Shown: positions 43,134 to 52,049 of the stretch, one piece after another
How positions within the stretch are numbered: the stretch's first letter is position 1
Layout of the letters: each line of letters begins with the position of its first letter
NCBI GenBank assembly: GCA_965227035.1
Contig: OZ245724.1
Span: forward strand, 2,356,001-2,420,000
DNA length: 64,000 bases
Direction of reading: 5' to 3'
From: CBDDFQ01 sp965227035
GTDB lineage: Bacteria > Pseudomonadota > Gammaproteobacteria > Burkholderiales > Burkholderiaceae_C
The notes under the pieces: model-generated
Seen by the model: only the letters and a program-made list of their open reading frames with translations
Told to the model about the DNA's origin: nothing
Database searches by the model: none
Translations under genes and position numbers: made by a program

Positions 43134-44438
43134 TCAGTTATTCAGGTGTTGTGCGTGCAAACGTGGAATCCCGTTTTCGAGGACGCCGCCTACCGTGTAG
43201 AACGATCCAAAGACGACGATTCTATCAGTGGGGTCTGCAGCAGCTATTGCCGCGTCGAGGGCAGATTGAGGGTTTTCGAACGCGAGTCCTGCGACATCTT
43301 TCCGGTTTCCGGCAGCGGCCTGAAATTCGTTCCAACGCGCCAGCAGATTCGCGCCCGATTCGGCACGCGCCGTCGGCAAACTGGTGAAGTACCAGCGGTC
43401 GATCACCGGATCGACCTTGGCTAGCATCGGGGCAAGGTCCTTGTCGGCCATTGCGCCGAACACAGCGTGCGTCGTGGGATAGAAACCCATTGCATCCAGA
43501 TTGGCGGAAAGCGCAGCCACGGAATGCGGGTTGTGCGCAACATCGAGGACCAGGGTCGGCTGGCCGGGGATGATCTGGAAACGGCCGGGCAATTCGACGA
43601 GTGCCAGGCCATTGCGGACCGCTTGGGCGGTGGCGGGAAGTTGTTGGCGCAATGCCGTAACTGCCGCCAGAACACCCGCAGCGTTCATGAGTTGATTCGC
43701 GCCCCGAAGCGCCGGATACGCCAGCCCGCTGTATCGACGGCCTCGGCCGGCCCAGCCCCACTGCTGCTTGTCGCCGGAAAAGTTGAAATCCACGCCAAGC
43801 AACCAAAGATCCGCCCCGATTTCCTTCGCACGGTCGAGCACCGACTGAGGGGGAGACGGATCGCTGATCACCGCAGGCTTCTCTGCGCGCATGATCCCGG
43901 CTTTTTCCCGGCCAATAGACTCGCGATCGTTACCGAGGAACTGCATGTGATCGAGATCGATACTGGTGACGATCGAGCAATCGGCGTCGAAAATATTCAC
44001 AGCGTCGAGTCGACCGCCCAGTCCGACTTCCAGAACCAGCACCTCCAGATCCGACGCGAGCATCAGGCTGACTATGGCCAGCGTGGAAAACTCGAAATAC
44101 GTCAGCGACACCTCGCCGCGAACCGCTTCGACTTTCGCAAAGTGCTCTGCCAAGTGCTCCGGCTTGGCCGATTCCCCTCGAATACGGCATCGCTCTTCGA
44201 AATGCACCAAATGCGGCGACGTATACACACCCGTGCGATACCCCGCTTGCATGTAGATCGCCTCGAGCATCGCGCAGGTCGACCCCTTCCCGTTCGTTCC
44301 GGCGACCGTGATGACTGGCATGGTCGGCTTCAGCCCCATTCGATCGGCGACCAGTTTCACCCGATCGAGCCCCATGTCGATGTTCTTGGGGTGCAGTTGC
44401 TCGCAATGCGCGAGCCATTCGTTCAGCGATTTCGTCAT
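43134..44438 (-). CDS. folC: Dihydrofolate synthase/folylpolyglutamate synthase
   Basis: 434 residues from ATG 44438; an upstream frame is open to 44495 but would overlap the divergent ArsC-like gene. Mur-ligase-type P-loop VAGTNGKGSTC near residue 47, then YTSPHL and the DADCSIVTSIDLDHM stretch with magnesium ligands, and VLDVAHNPHS. Adds glutamate to dihydropteroate and extends polyglutamate tails on folates. Usually preceded by accD in this order; here it is preceded by a divergent ArsC-like gene. Confidence 0.93.
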   Translation of the reverse strand: MTKSLNEWLAHCEQLHPKNIDMGLDRVKLVADRMGLKPTMPVITVAGTNGKGSTCAMLEAIYMQAGYRTGVYTSPHLVHFEERCRIRGESAKPEHLAEHFAKVEAVRGEVSLTYFEFSTLAIVSLMLASDLEVLVLEVGLGGRLDAVNIFDADCSIVTSIDLDHMQFLGNDRESIGREKAGIMRAEKPAVISDPSPPQSVLDRAKEIGADLWLLGVDFNFSGDKQQWGWAGRGRRYSGLAYPALRGANQLMNAAGVLAAVTALRQQLPATAQAVRNGLALVELPGRFQIIPGQPTLVLDVAHNPHSVAALSANLDAMGFYPTTHAVFGAMADKDLAPMLAKVDPVIDRWYFTSLPTARAESGANLLARWNEFQAAAGNRKDVAGLAFENPQSALDAAIAAADPTDRIVVFGSFYTVGGVLENGIPRLHAQHLNN

Positions 44439-44487
44439 ACCGGGCAAATTGTCGCGTAAGCGGCAAGTCATGACGGAGAATTGGGGA

Positions 44488-44859
44488 ATGATCACTGTCT
44501 ACGGCATTCCCAACTGCGACACCGTCAAGAAAGCCCGCACCTGGCTCGACGAGAACGGCGTCTCCTATGTCTTCCACGATTTCAAGAAGCAGGGGCTACC
44601 TGCCGCCACGTTCGACAAGTGGGCGAAAGCAGCGGGCTGGGAACTGCTGATAAATCGAAAAGGAACCACCTGGCGAAAGCTGGATCCGACGGTGCAAGGC
44701 GAAGTCGTGGATGGTGCGAGCGCAAAAAAGCTCGCTTTGGACCAACTCAGCGTTATCAAGCGGCCGGTTGTGGAATGGGGAAGCGATTTTTCGAACCAAA
44801 TTACCGTGGGATTCGACTCAACCACCTGGAAATCGCTCATTGCCGACTCCAGATCCTGA
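44488..44859 (+). CDS. ArsC/Spx-family reductase-like protein (YffB type)
   Basis: 123 residues from ATG 44488. Thioredoxin-like ArsC fold with a single N-terminal Cys10 (YGIPNCDTVKKARTWL), FHDFKKQGLPA, and KRPVVEW containing the conserved cis-Pro region. This YffB group is distinct from true arsenate reductase and its physiological substrate is not known. Divergent from folC with 49 nt between the starts. Confidence 0.85.
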   Translation: MITVYGIPNCDTVKKARTWLDENGVSYVFHDFKKQGLPAATFDKWAKAAGWELLINRKGTTWRKLDPTVQGEVVDGASAKKLALDQLSVIKRPVVEWGSDFSNQITVGFDSTTWKSLIADSRS

Positions 44860-44906
44860 TTTCCTCGCGAAATCGCCTTCGAATCGCCCACAAACGTAAT
44901 GAAAGT

Positions 44907-44923
44907 TGCGTAATTTTTACGCA
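44907..44923. promoter_or_regulatory. Perfect inverted repeat upstream of glycine-zipper gene
   Basis: TGCGTAA-TTT-TTACGCA: 7-bp arms and a 3-bp spacer, 88 bp upstream of the ATG at 45012. Candidate operator, or a weak terminator for the ArsC-like gene whose stop is 47 nt to the left. Confidence 0.4.
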
Positions 44924-45011
44924 CTCTTTACCGGTTTTTGACCACGTAAAGATGCCCCGGGCGGTAAACTTTCTTCATCGTTCTTACGTTGAACGCTCCA
45001 AGGAGCAAACC

Positions 45012-45701
45012 ATGAAAAACACAGTAATCGGTTCCGCAGTTTTCACCGCCCTTGCCGGTATTTCCGGTGTGGCGTCTGCCCAAGGGCAGGAAATGGGTCG
45101 CGTCATCTCGACCACCCCCATCGTTCAGCAAGTCAGCGTCCCGCGACAGGTTTGCAGCAACCAGCAAGTCGTCACGGAAGAGCGCAAGTCAGGTGCAGGT
45201 CTGGCCATCGGCGCAATCGCTGGTGGATTGCTGGGTAACACTATCGGTCACGGTAGCGGTCGTGCAGCAGCTACAGCCATCGGCGTGATGGGTGGTGCAA
45301 TTACCGGCAACAACCTCGAGCGTGGAGGCGGATCGCAAGTTCAGAACGTGCAGAACTGCAGCACGCAAAACTTCTACGAAAACCGCACAACCGCGTACAA
45401 CGTGACCTACGAATACGCTGGCAAGCAGTATCAGGTTCAGATGCCGAACGATCCGGGCCAATGGGTGCCCTTGCAAGTGACGCCTTACGGCGGCGCGCAG
45501 CAAGCTCCGGCGTACCAACAAGCTCCTGTGTATCAGCAGCCTCCCCAGTACATTCAGCCGCCGGTTCAATACATCCAGCGCGCCCCGGTCGTGTATCAGG
45601 AGGCACCCTACTACGTGCGTCCGTACAACCCGGTCAGCTTCTCCATCGGTCTGGGCTACTACGGTGGTCACGGCGGTTGGGGCGGTCACGGCTGGCGTTA
45701 A
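45012..45701 (+). CDS. Exported glycine-zipper 2TM-domain protein
   Basis: 229 residues with AAGGAG before ATG 45012. Signal peptide MKNTVIGSAVFTALAGISGVASA. The glycine zipper (SGAGLAIGAIAGGLLGNTIGHGSG ... AIGVMGGAITGNNLE in outline) lies at about residues 60-100, as in the Rickettsia 17-kDa antigen/UmoD-like group. The C-terminal half is a Gln/Pro/Tyr-rich tail with AYQQAP/VYQQPP repeats, ending in a Gly/His-rich segment (GHGGWGGHGWR). Envelope-associated, possibly oligomeric; the His-rich end might bind metals. It is convergent with the anti-sigma gene. Confidence 0.82.
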   Translation: MKNTVIGSAVFTALAGISGVASAQGQEMGRVISTTPIVQQVSVPRQVCSNQQVVTEERKSGAGLAIGAIAGGLLGNTIGHGSGRAAATAIGVMGGAITGNNLERGGGSQVQNVQNCSTQNFYENRTTAYNVTYEYAGKQYQVQMPNDPGQWVPLQVTPYGGAQQAPAYQQAPVYQQPPQYIQPPVQYIQRAPVVYQEAPYYVRPYNPVSFSIGLGYYGGHGGWGGHGWR

Positions 45702-45740
45702 AAGCTGGCTCGGTCGAAGTATTTCGACTGCCTGAAAACC

Positions 45741-45766
45741 AAAAAGCCGCCCTCGGGCGGCTTTTT
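45741..45766. terminator. Bidirectional intrinsic terminator
   Basis: AAAAAGCCGCC-CTCG-GGCGGCTTTTT-like symmetric element: a GC stem flanked by an A-run and a T-run, 39 nt after the glycine-zipper stop and 15 nt before the end of the leftward anti-sigma gene. It can stop transcription from both sides. Confidence 0.9.
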
Positions 45767-45781
45767 GCTGTGCGCAAGTAT

Positions 45782-46579
45782 CTACAGCGTTGTACGAAGC
45801 AAGGGACCTTTGAACAGCACCGGTCCAGTCGGGCCGGAGCCAGGAGGCACGCCGCCATGGGGTTCGAGCGTGATTGCAAGAGTCGGAACCTGTTGGACAT
45901 CGTTCGGAGTAGCTGTCAGACGGACAACCGCATCGCTGCCCAAAACACCCAGCGATTTCGGACCGCCGGTTTCCGGCAACGCCCACAACTGCAGCGACTT
46001 GTCTGCAGATTCCTGATAGTTGCCGACCCGCTTAAGGGTGATCGTTCGCTTGGTAGGATCAAAAGTGGCGAGCATGGTCGCTGCCTGCTTATCGTCCGAT
46101 AGCACCGAGACGTACTGGATTTGCGGCGTCGACTGAAGCCGCTCGGTCAGTGCCACGTTCTGCTGCTGCGCGGCTGCGAGCTGCATGTCCTGACTCTCGA
46201 CTTGCTTGTGTGTAGTCACCGCGACCAGGACTGCAGCAATTGCCGTCGCGCCCGAACCCAAGGCCACCCCTCGCCAGACGCTCATCAGTCTCTTGAGCTT
46301 TTCCGCAATCGCAGACGTCATGCCGGATTCAGCAACGCGGCCCGGCTCCGCTGCGATCAGATTCTCGATTCGTTTCCAGACGTTGGCGCTCGGCACCTGT
46401 TCCGGCTGCAATTCGGTCAGCGACGAAAAACGTTCCTGCCAGATGAGCGTGGAAGCACGCACCGTCGGACTCTGGCGTGCCATCGTTTCGAAGCGGCTTC
46501 GGGCACGACCACGCATGGTGCCGAGCGCATAGCTCGCGGCAAGTTGCTCCAGCAGATCGGGATGTTTTGCAATGTTCAT
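45782..46579 (-). CDS. Anti-sigma factor (RskA-type)
   Basis: 265 residues. Cytoplasmic N-terminal part with a helix-rich anti-sigma domain (LEQLAASYALGTMRGRARSRFE, lacking a zinc HxxxCxxC), a single membrane helix at about 104-121 (VALGSGATAIAAVLVAV), and a C-terminal RskA domain (KSLQLWALPETGGPKSLGVL ... LAITLEPHGGVPPGSGPTGPV). It starts 24 nt after the sigma gene. It would hold the ECF sigma at the membrane until a periplasmic signal releases it. Confidence 0.88.
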   Translation of the reverse strand: MNIAKHPDLLEQLAASYALGTMRGRARSRFETMARQSPTVRASTLIWQERFSSLTELQPEQVPSANVWKRIENLIAAEPGRVAESGMTSAIAEKLKRLMSVWRGVALGSGATAIAAVLVAVTTHKQVESQDMQLAAAQQQNVALTERLQSTPQIQYVSVLSDDKQAATMLATFDPTKRTITLKRVGNYQESADKSLQLWALPETGGPKSLGVLGSDAVVRLTATPNDVQQVPTLAITLEPHGGVPPGSGPTGPVLFKGPLLRTTL

Positions 46580-46603
46580 GGTGTGTCGAGCGTTTTCTTC
46601 GAT

Positions 46604-47188
46604 TCACGCAAAGCGCGACATACAGGTGCGCAGTTGCTCGATGCCTCTGCGAATCCAGGTCTTGATGGTGCCGAGCGGGATCTTCAGCTGATCGGCCAAT
46701 TCGCCGTGGCTCATGTCCCTCAGGTAAGCGAGGCTCACCGCCTCACGCTGCTTCGAATCGAGCTTGCGCAAGCATTCATGGAGCGCCCAAGCCTGCTCGC
46801 TGGCTTGCGCGGTGTCCATGGGCGATGGCGTATCGGATTCGATCGTCTCTCCGATGCCGTCGTCGATATCCTGCGTGTGATCCGCCCGCTCCGAGGTCCG
46901 GCGCCGCAGGAAGTCGAGCGCGCGGCTTCGCACGATCAGGCCCATCCAGGCGAAAGGCGGGCTGAGCGTGGCGCGATAGCTCGACGCCGAACGCCAGATA
47001 TTCATGTACGCCTCCTGCACCACGTCCTCGGCCCAATCGCGGTTGCCGGCTACGCGAAATGCGAGGCCGAACAGTCGTTTGGAGGTGAGGTCGTACAGCT
47101 CGCGCATTGCCACTCTCGAGTCGGCGTTTTGCGGTGCTATCCGGTCCAGCAGGGCGATCACGTCGTCATCCATAACTTCATTTGCCAT
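46604..47188 (-). CDS. ECF-type RNA polymerase sigma factor
   Basis: 194 residues from ATG 47188 (a shorter start at 47173 is possible). Region 2 is at about 30-95 (LYDLTSKRLFGLAFRVAGNRDWAEDVVQEAYMN), region 4 at about 140-190 (REAVSLAYLRDMSHGELADQL, TIKTWIRRGIEQLR). The type matches SigK/RpoE-like factors paired with RskA anti-sigma proteins. Divergent from argG. Its regulon is unknown. Confidence 0.9.
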   Translation of the reverse strand: MANEVMDDDVIALLDRIAPQNADSRVAMRELYDLTSKRLFGLAFRVAGNRDWAEDVVQEAYMNIWRSASSYRATLSPPFAWMGLIVRSRALDFLRRRTSERADHTQDIDDGIGETIESDTPSPMDTAQASEQAWALHECLRKLDSKQREAVSLAYLRDMSHGELADQLKIPLGTIKTWIRRGIEQLRTCMSRFA

Positions 47189-47324
47189 GGCGGGATTGTC
47201 AGGGCTTGGAAGCAATACGCAAAGCACGGGGATTTGGATTCTTACAGTCGCTAAAATCTCCGCTTTCCGGAATCTTTTTTCCCTTTCTTTTTATTAGCCC
47301 GCCCGCCGGGCGCTCGAAAGCACC

Positions 47325-48671
47325 ATGTCCGATTCAAAGAAAACCCCGGTCGCTGCCGGACCCAAGAAGGTTGTTCTCGCCTACTCCGGCGGTCTGGACA
47401 CCTCGATCATCCTGAAATGGCTGCAAGACGAATACGGCTGCGAAGTCGTTACTTTCACGGCTGACATCGGACAGGGCGAAGAAATCGAGCCGGCGCGCCT
47501 CAAGGCCATCAAGATGGGCATCAAGCCCTCGAACATCTTCATCGAAGACCTCCGCGAAGAATTCGTGCGCGACTTCGTGTTCCCCATGTTCCGCGCCAAC
47601 GCGCTGTACGAGGGCGAATACCTTCTCGGCACCTCTATTGCACGCCCCCTGATCGCCAAACGCCTGGTCGAAATTGCCCGCAAAACCAACGCCGACGCGA
47701 TCAGCCATGGCGCGACCGGCAAGGGCAACGATCAGGTCCGATTCGAGCTCGGCGCCTATGCGCTCATGCCGAACGTCAAGGTGATAGCACCCTGGCGCGA
47801 ATGGGATCTGCTTTCCCGCGAGAAACTGCTGGCCTACGCCGACAAGCACGGCATTCCGGTCGATTTCAAGAAGCGCAAGGGCGGCGCGCCCTACTCCATG
47901 GACGCCAACCTGCTGCACATCAGCTACGAAGGCGGCATCCTGGAAGATCCCAACTTCGCGCCCGAAGACAACATGTGGCGCCTGACGGTGAGCCCCGAGA
48001 AGGCGCCGTCCAAACCGCAAATCATCGAACTCACGTATGCCAAAGGTGACGTGGTGGCCATCGACGGTGTCAAGCTGAGCCCGGCCAAGGTGCTCACCAT
48101 GCTGAATGAAATTGGCGGCAAGCACGGCATCGGACGTCTGGACAAGGTCGAGAACCGTTACGTCGGCATGAAGAGCCGCGGATGCTACGAAACCCCCGGC
48201 GGCACGATTCTTTTGTCGGGCCACCGTGCCATCGAATCGATCACCATGGACCGCGAAGTGCTCGCGCTCAAGGACGATCTGATGCCGCGTTACGCGCGCC
48301 TCATCTACAACGGCTACTGGTTCAGCCCAGAGCGCGAACTGCTGCAAGGCTTGATCGACGCATCGCAAGCCACCGTGAACGGCAAGGTTCGCTTGAAGCT
48401 GTACAAGGGCACGATCATGTGCGTGGGCCGCGAGAGCAAAACGGACAGCCTGTTCGACATGAAGATCTCGACTTTCGACGACGACGGCGGTGCATACAAC
48501 CAGGCCGACGCTGGAGGTTTCATCAAGCTGAACGCACTGCGCATGCGTATTGCCGGCAATCTGAAGAACTCGCGTGCTGCGCCCAAGGGCAAGGTCAAAC
48601 CTGCAGCCAAAACTGCACCCAAGACCACCGCAAAAGCGAAAGCGCCCGCAAAAAAGGGATCGAAGAAATGA
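47325..48671 (+). CDS. argG: Argininosuccinate synthase with Lys/Ala-rich C-terminal tail
   Basis: 448 residues. The ATP-pyrophosphatase motif VVLAYSGGLDTSIILKWL is at residues 21-38, with the aspartate/citrulline sites HGATGKGNDQVRFE and APWREWDL. The catalytic domain resembles the ~400-residue form and ends near FIKLNALRMRIAGNLKN. After that comes a 30-residue tail of Lys, Ala, Pro and Thr (KVKPAAKTAPKTTAKAKA and more), like histone H1 or nucleic-acid-binding tails. Not part of the normal enzyme. Overlaps ppnP by 4 nt. Confidence 0.96.
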   Translation: MSDSKKTPVAAGPKKVVLAYSGGLDTSIILKWLQDEYGCEVVTFTADIGQGEEIEPARLKAIKMGIKPSNIFIEDLREEFVRDFVFPMFRANALYEGEYLLGTSIARPLIAKRLVEIARKTNADAISHGATGKGNDQVRFELGAYALMPNVKVIAPWREWDLLSREKLLAYADKHGIPVDFKKRKGGAPYSMDANLLHISYEGGILEDPNFAPEDNMWRLTVSPEKAPSKPQIIELTYAKGDVVAIDGVKLSPAKVLTMLNEIGGKHGIGRLDKVENRYVGMKSRGCYETPGGTILLSGHRAIESITMDREVLALKDDLMPRYARLIYNGYWFSPERELLQGLIDASQATVNGKVRLKLYKGTIMCVGRESKTDSLFDMKISTFDDDGGAYNQADAGGFIKLNALRMRIAGNLKNSRAAPKGKVKPAAKTAPKTTAKAKAPAKKGSKK

Positions 48672-48988
48672 CAGTGGAAAAACTCGAAGCGGTCAGTGTT
48701 TCGACCAAGGCGAACGTCTATTTCGACGGCAAGTGCGTGAGCCATTCGGTCACCTACCCAGACGGCGAGAAGAAATCGGTCGGCGTGATCATGCCCGCGA
48801 CCCTCACCTTCAACACCGGCGCCGCCGAAGTGATGGAGTGCGTGTCGGGTGCTTGTGAATACCGTCTCGACGGCACGACCGAATGGGTCAAGTCCGGAGT
48901 AGGAGAGAAGTTCAGCGTGCCTGCGAACAGCAAGTTCGATATACGCGTTTCCGGCGAGCCGTACAGCTACATCTGCAGCTTCGGCTGA
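48668..48988 (+). CDS. ppnP: Pyrimidine/purine nucleoside phosphorylase
   Basis: 106 residues, the size of the cupin-fold PpnP (formerly DUF1255). Landmarks: KANVYFDGKCVSHSVTYPDGEKKSVGVI at the N-terminus, the FNTGAAEVMECVSGACEY strand, and FSVPANSKFDIRV. Splits nucleosides with phosphate to base and ribose 1-phosphate. Its ATG overlaps the argG stop (ATGA), an unusual pairing that suggests co-translation. Confidence 0.9.
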   Translation: MTVEKLEAVSVSTKANVYFDGKCVSHSVTYPDGEKKSVGVIMPATLTFNTGAAEVMECVSGACEYRLDGTTEWVKSGVGEKFSVPANSKFDIRVSGEPYSYICSFG

Positions 48989-49003
48989 TCACAAAACGCT
49001 GTC

Positions 49004-50080
49004 TTAAACGACAACGGGTTCGGGTTCCAGACGGATCCCGAATCGCTCGTAAACGCTGGTCTGGATAGCTCCGGCCAGCGTCATGACTTCTCCTCCGGTT
49101 GCACTCGTGCCTTCTTCCGCTTTGCCACGATTGACCAGCACCAGCGCCTGCTTTTCGTAGACGCCAGCATTGCCGACTGTCTTGCCCTTCCAGCCGCATG
49201 CGTCGATCAACCAGCCTGCCGCCAGCTTGATCGTGCCGTCTGGCATGGGGTAATGAACCACTCGCGGCTCGCGCGCGATGATGTCTGCGCATTGGTCCGG
49301 CGTCACAGCCGGATTCTTGAAAAAACTTCCGGCGTTGCCAATGACCCGCCAATCCGGCAATTTCGCGCCGCGTATGGCGCATACCCACTCGTACACCTGC
49401 TGAAACGTCGGCTCTGTAATGCCGGTTTCAGCGATTTTCCTTTCCAAATCGAAATAGCCGAGGACCGGCTTCCAGGGCTTGGGCAAACGGAATCGGACGC
49501 GCAGGATAAGCGCGCGTCCGGCAAGTCCGAATCCACCGACGTGGTTGTCGTTCGACTCTGCGGGTGGCGCGTGTTTGAACACGGAATCGCGATAGCCGAA
49601 GCCGCATTGGGCCGCGTCGAGCGTGAATACGCGACCGGTCGTGAGGTCGATTGCATCAAGAGATTCGAATCGATCCTGAAGCTCGACTCCATAAGCGCCG
49701 ATGTTTTGTACTGGCGATCCGCCAACCGTCCCCGGAATGAGTGCGAGATTCTCGAGTCCCCCGTAGCCTTGGGCGATGGTCCACGCGACGGTATCGTGCC
49801 AACCCTCGCCTGCACCTGCTTCCACGATGACCGCGCGGGAGGTTTCCTCGACGACTCGTCGACCTTTGACCTCGACCTTTAGTACCAATGCCTTCACGTC
49901 GCCGGTAATGACGATGTTGCTGCCGCCACCCAATATGAATCGCGGGGCGTCGCGCAAATCGGGTTGCGCGATCAGCTGGCGAACGTCCTCTTCATTCGTG
50001 ACACGTACAAGACGAAAAGCTTTGGCGACGATTCCGAAGCTGTTGTAGCGCTGGAGGGGTACGTTTTGCTCGATGAACAT
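49004..50080 (-). CDS. murB: UDP-N-acetylenolpyruvoylglucosamine reductase
   Basis: 358 residues, type I MurB. FAD-binding residues in FILGGGSNIVITGD; YGGLENLALIPGTVGGSPVQNIGAYG; the catalytic Ser in NAGSFFKNP; the C-terminal Glu region ending EPEPVVV. Reduces the enolpyruvyl group to make UDP-MurNAc in peptidoglycan synthesis. Convergent with ppnP, divergent from yajQ. Confidence 0.96.
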   Translation of the reverse strand: MFIEQNVPLQRYNSFGIVAKAFRLVRVTNEEDVRQLIAQPDLRDAPRFILGGGSNIVITGDVKALVLKVEVKGRRVVEETSRAVIVEAGAGEGWHDTVAWTIAQGYGGLENLALIPGTVGGSPVQNIGAYGVELQDRFESLDAIDLTTGRVFTLDAAQCGFGYRDSVFKHAPPAESNDNHVGGFGLAGRALILRVRFRLPKPWKPVLGYFDLERKIAETGITEPTFQQVYEWVCAIRGAKLPDWRVIGNAGSFFKNPAVTPDQCADIIAREPRVVHYPMPDGTIKLAAGWLIDACGWKGKTVGNAGVYEKQALVLVNRGKAEEGTSATGGEVMTLAGAIQTSVYERFGIRLEPEPVVV

Positions 50081-50122
50081 GGGAGAATTGTCTCATTCAA
50101 CCTACTCAATTAAATCGAGACC

Positions 50123-50608
50123 ATGCCTTCATTTGATACTGTTTGCGAACCGAATCTGGTCGAAGTCAAAAACGCCGTGGAGAACACCACGAAAGAAATT
50201 TCAACCCGTTTCGACTTCAAGGGTACTGCCGCTGCAATCGAGTTGAAGGACAAGGAAATCACGCTCCTGGGCGACGCCGATTTCCAGCTTCAACAAATTT
50301 TCGATGTGCTGAGCAACAAACTCACCAAACGCAATGTAGATATCCGTTACCTCGATAAGGGCGACGTTCAGAAAATGGGCGGCGACAAGGTCAAGCAGGT
50401 GATCAAGGTGCGTAACGGCATCGAAACCGAGCTGGCCAAGAAAATCACGCGCCTCATCAAGGACAGCAAGATGAAGGTCCAGGCATCCATTCAGGGCGAC
50501 GCAGTTCGTGTGACGGGTGCGAAGCGAGATGATCTTCAGGAAGCGATGGCGCTGGTTCGCAAGGACATCACCGACTTCCCGCTGACCTTCAACAACTTCC
50601 GCGACTAA
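50123..50608 (+). CDS. yajQ: YajQ-family nucleotide-binding protein
   Basis: 161 residues, the full family length. N-terminal MPSFDTVCEPNLVEVKNAVENTTKEI and the central ISTRFDFKGTAAAIEL are diagnostic; C-terminal TDFPLTFNNFRD is typical. The family binds cyclic di-GMP in some proteobacteria and interacts with transcription factors. It may share a promoter region with murB (42 nt between starts). Confidence 0.95.
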   Translation: MPSFDTVCEPNLVEVKNAVENTTKEISTRFDFKGTAAAIELKDKEITLLGDADFQLQQIFDVLSNKLTKRNVDIRYLDKGDVQKMGGDKVKQVIKVRNGIETELAKKITRLIKDSKMKVQASIQGDAVRVTGAKRDDLQEAMALVRKDITDFPLTFNNFRD

Positions 50609-50653
50609 GCCTCGTCATCAAAGCCTCATAACCGAGCCGACCAAAGCCAAACC

Positions 50654-51325
50654 ATGAATCGCACAACTGCCGCAGCACTCCTACTTTCGGTCTGCGGTTT
50701 TTGTGCCGTATTCGACGCGTCGGCACAGAATGCGCCGAAGGGCCCGAGCATTTTTCTTTCGGGAACGGTGGGCACGAAGGCGCTGCTGGTCATAGACGGT
50801 GCGCAGCCGAAAATGGTCGCGCCTGGCGAAACCTTCAAGGGCGTCAAGGTCGTATCGGCAGGCAGCGATCAGGCGATCGTCGAGATCGACGGAAAACGCC
50901 ACACACTCCACATGGGCGATGCGGCGATCAGCATGGGCGGGACAGCACGTGAATCGGGATCGAAGATCGTCCTGCAAATGGAGCGTGGCGGACACTTCTT
51001 CTCGCTCGGCTCGATCAACAACCAGAGCGTTCAATTCATCGTGGACACTGGCGCAAGCGTCGTGAGCATGGGCGTGAGCGATGCCGAACGTCTCGGCATC
51101 AACTGGAAAAATGGTCAGCGGATCATGATGAACACCGCCAACGGCTCAGTCGTGGGCTACAGGCTGACTCTGAATTCCGTACGAGTGGGTGATGTCGAAG
51201 TGTTCAACGTCGACGCGGTCGTCGGACAAATGTCAATGCCTTACGTCCTCCTCGGCAACAGCTTCCTCTCCCGATTCAGCATGCGACGCGACAGCGACCA
51301 GATGGTGCTCGAGCGCCGCTATTGA
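50654..51325 (+). CDS. Retropepsin-like aspartic protease, exported
   Basis: 223 residues. Signal peptide MNRTTAAALLLSVCGFCAVFDASA. A C-terminal domain of the single-domain retropepsin family (TIGR02281 type): FIVDTGASVVSMG holds the catalytic Asp-Thr-Gly, YRLTLNSVRVGDVEVFNVDAV the flap region and VLLGNSFLSRF the end. Such proteases act as dimers, probably in the periplasm. N-terminal half (residues 30-110) has no named domain. Convergent with plsY. Confidence 0.85.
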   Translation: MNRTTAAALLLSVCGFCAVFDASAQNAPKGPSIFLSGTVGTKALLVIDGAQPKMVAPGETFKGVKVVSAGSDQAIVEIDGKRHTLHMGDAAISMGGTARESGSKIVLQMERGGHFFSLGSINNQSVQFIVDTGASVVSMGVSDAERLGINWKNGQRIMMNTANGSVVGYRLTLNSVRVGDVEVFNVDAVVGQMSMPYVLLGNSFLSRFSMRRDSDQMVLERRY

Positions 51326-51346
51326 CCTGAATTATCGGGAGAACAT

Positions 51347-52024
51347 TCAGGTCCGCGACGTCCCCGATTTCTTTGCACCGATCCGCGATTCCTTGCCTTC
51401 CACCAGCCGAAGAATATTTCCCCAATGGCGGTATAGAAGCAGCGCCGACATGACCAGAATCGCCGCCGCGATTTTCTGATCGACGTCCCAGACGGCCCCG
51501 TCGCCGATGATGTAGAAAATCGGCGCGAAAACGGCGGAGACGATCGATGCGAGTGACGAGTATCTGAAGAAGAACGCGATGATGACCCAGGTGGCGAGGG
51601 TCGCAAGCCCTAGCGCCCAGCTGATCCCAAACAACACGCCCAGCGCGGTTGCAACGCCTTTGCCGCCCTTGAACCCGAAATACAGCGGATATAGGTGCCC
51701 AAGAAACGCGGCAACGGCGACCATTGCCACAGTGCCCTCTTCCATTCCGTAAGGCGTGCCATACATCGACACCAGAAACATCGGAAGAAAACCTTTCAGC
51801 GCATCGAGCAGCAAGGTCACTATCGCTGCCGGCTTGTTGCCCGATCGGAGCACGTTGGTCGCGCCTGGATTTTTGCTACCGTAAGTGCGCGGATCGCTCA
51901 GGCCCATGAGTTTCGTGACGATGACCGCGAAGCTCAAGGAGCCGATCAGGTACGCCGCGATCGCAGCCACCAAGGGATAGGGGTTGTCCAAGAATTTGTC
52001 TCCAGTCGCCAAAGAAGCCGCCAT
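51347..52024 (-). CDS. plsY: Glycerol-3-phosphate acyltransferase PlsY
   Basis: 225 residues, five membrane segments. Catalytic motifs of the PlsY family: GSKNPGATNVLRSG (motif 1), the FLGHLYPLYFGFKGGKGVAT stretch (motif 2) and a late EGKESR. It transfers the acyl group from acyl-phosphate to glycerol 3-phosphate, the first step of phospholipid synthesis. The C-terminal tail (ESRIGAKKSGTSRT) is a little longer than usual. Confidence 0.94.
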   Translation of the reverse strand: MAASLATGDKFLDNPYPLVAAIAAYLIGSLSFAVIVTKLMGLSDPRTYGSKNPGATNVLRSGNKPAAIVTLLLDALKGFLPMFLVSMYGTPYGMEEGTVAMVAVAAFLGHLYPLYFGFKGGKGVATALGVLFGISWALGLATLATWVIIAFFFRYSSLASIVSAVFAPIFYIIGDGAVWDVDQKIAAAILVMSALLLYRHWGNILRLVEGKESRIGAKKSGTSRT

Positions 52025-52049
52025 TTTGCCAGCGGCGGCCTCGTCGGAA

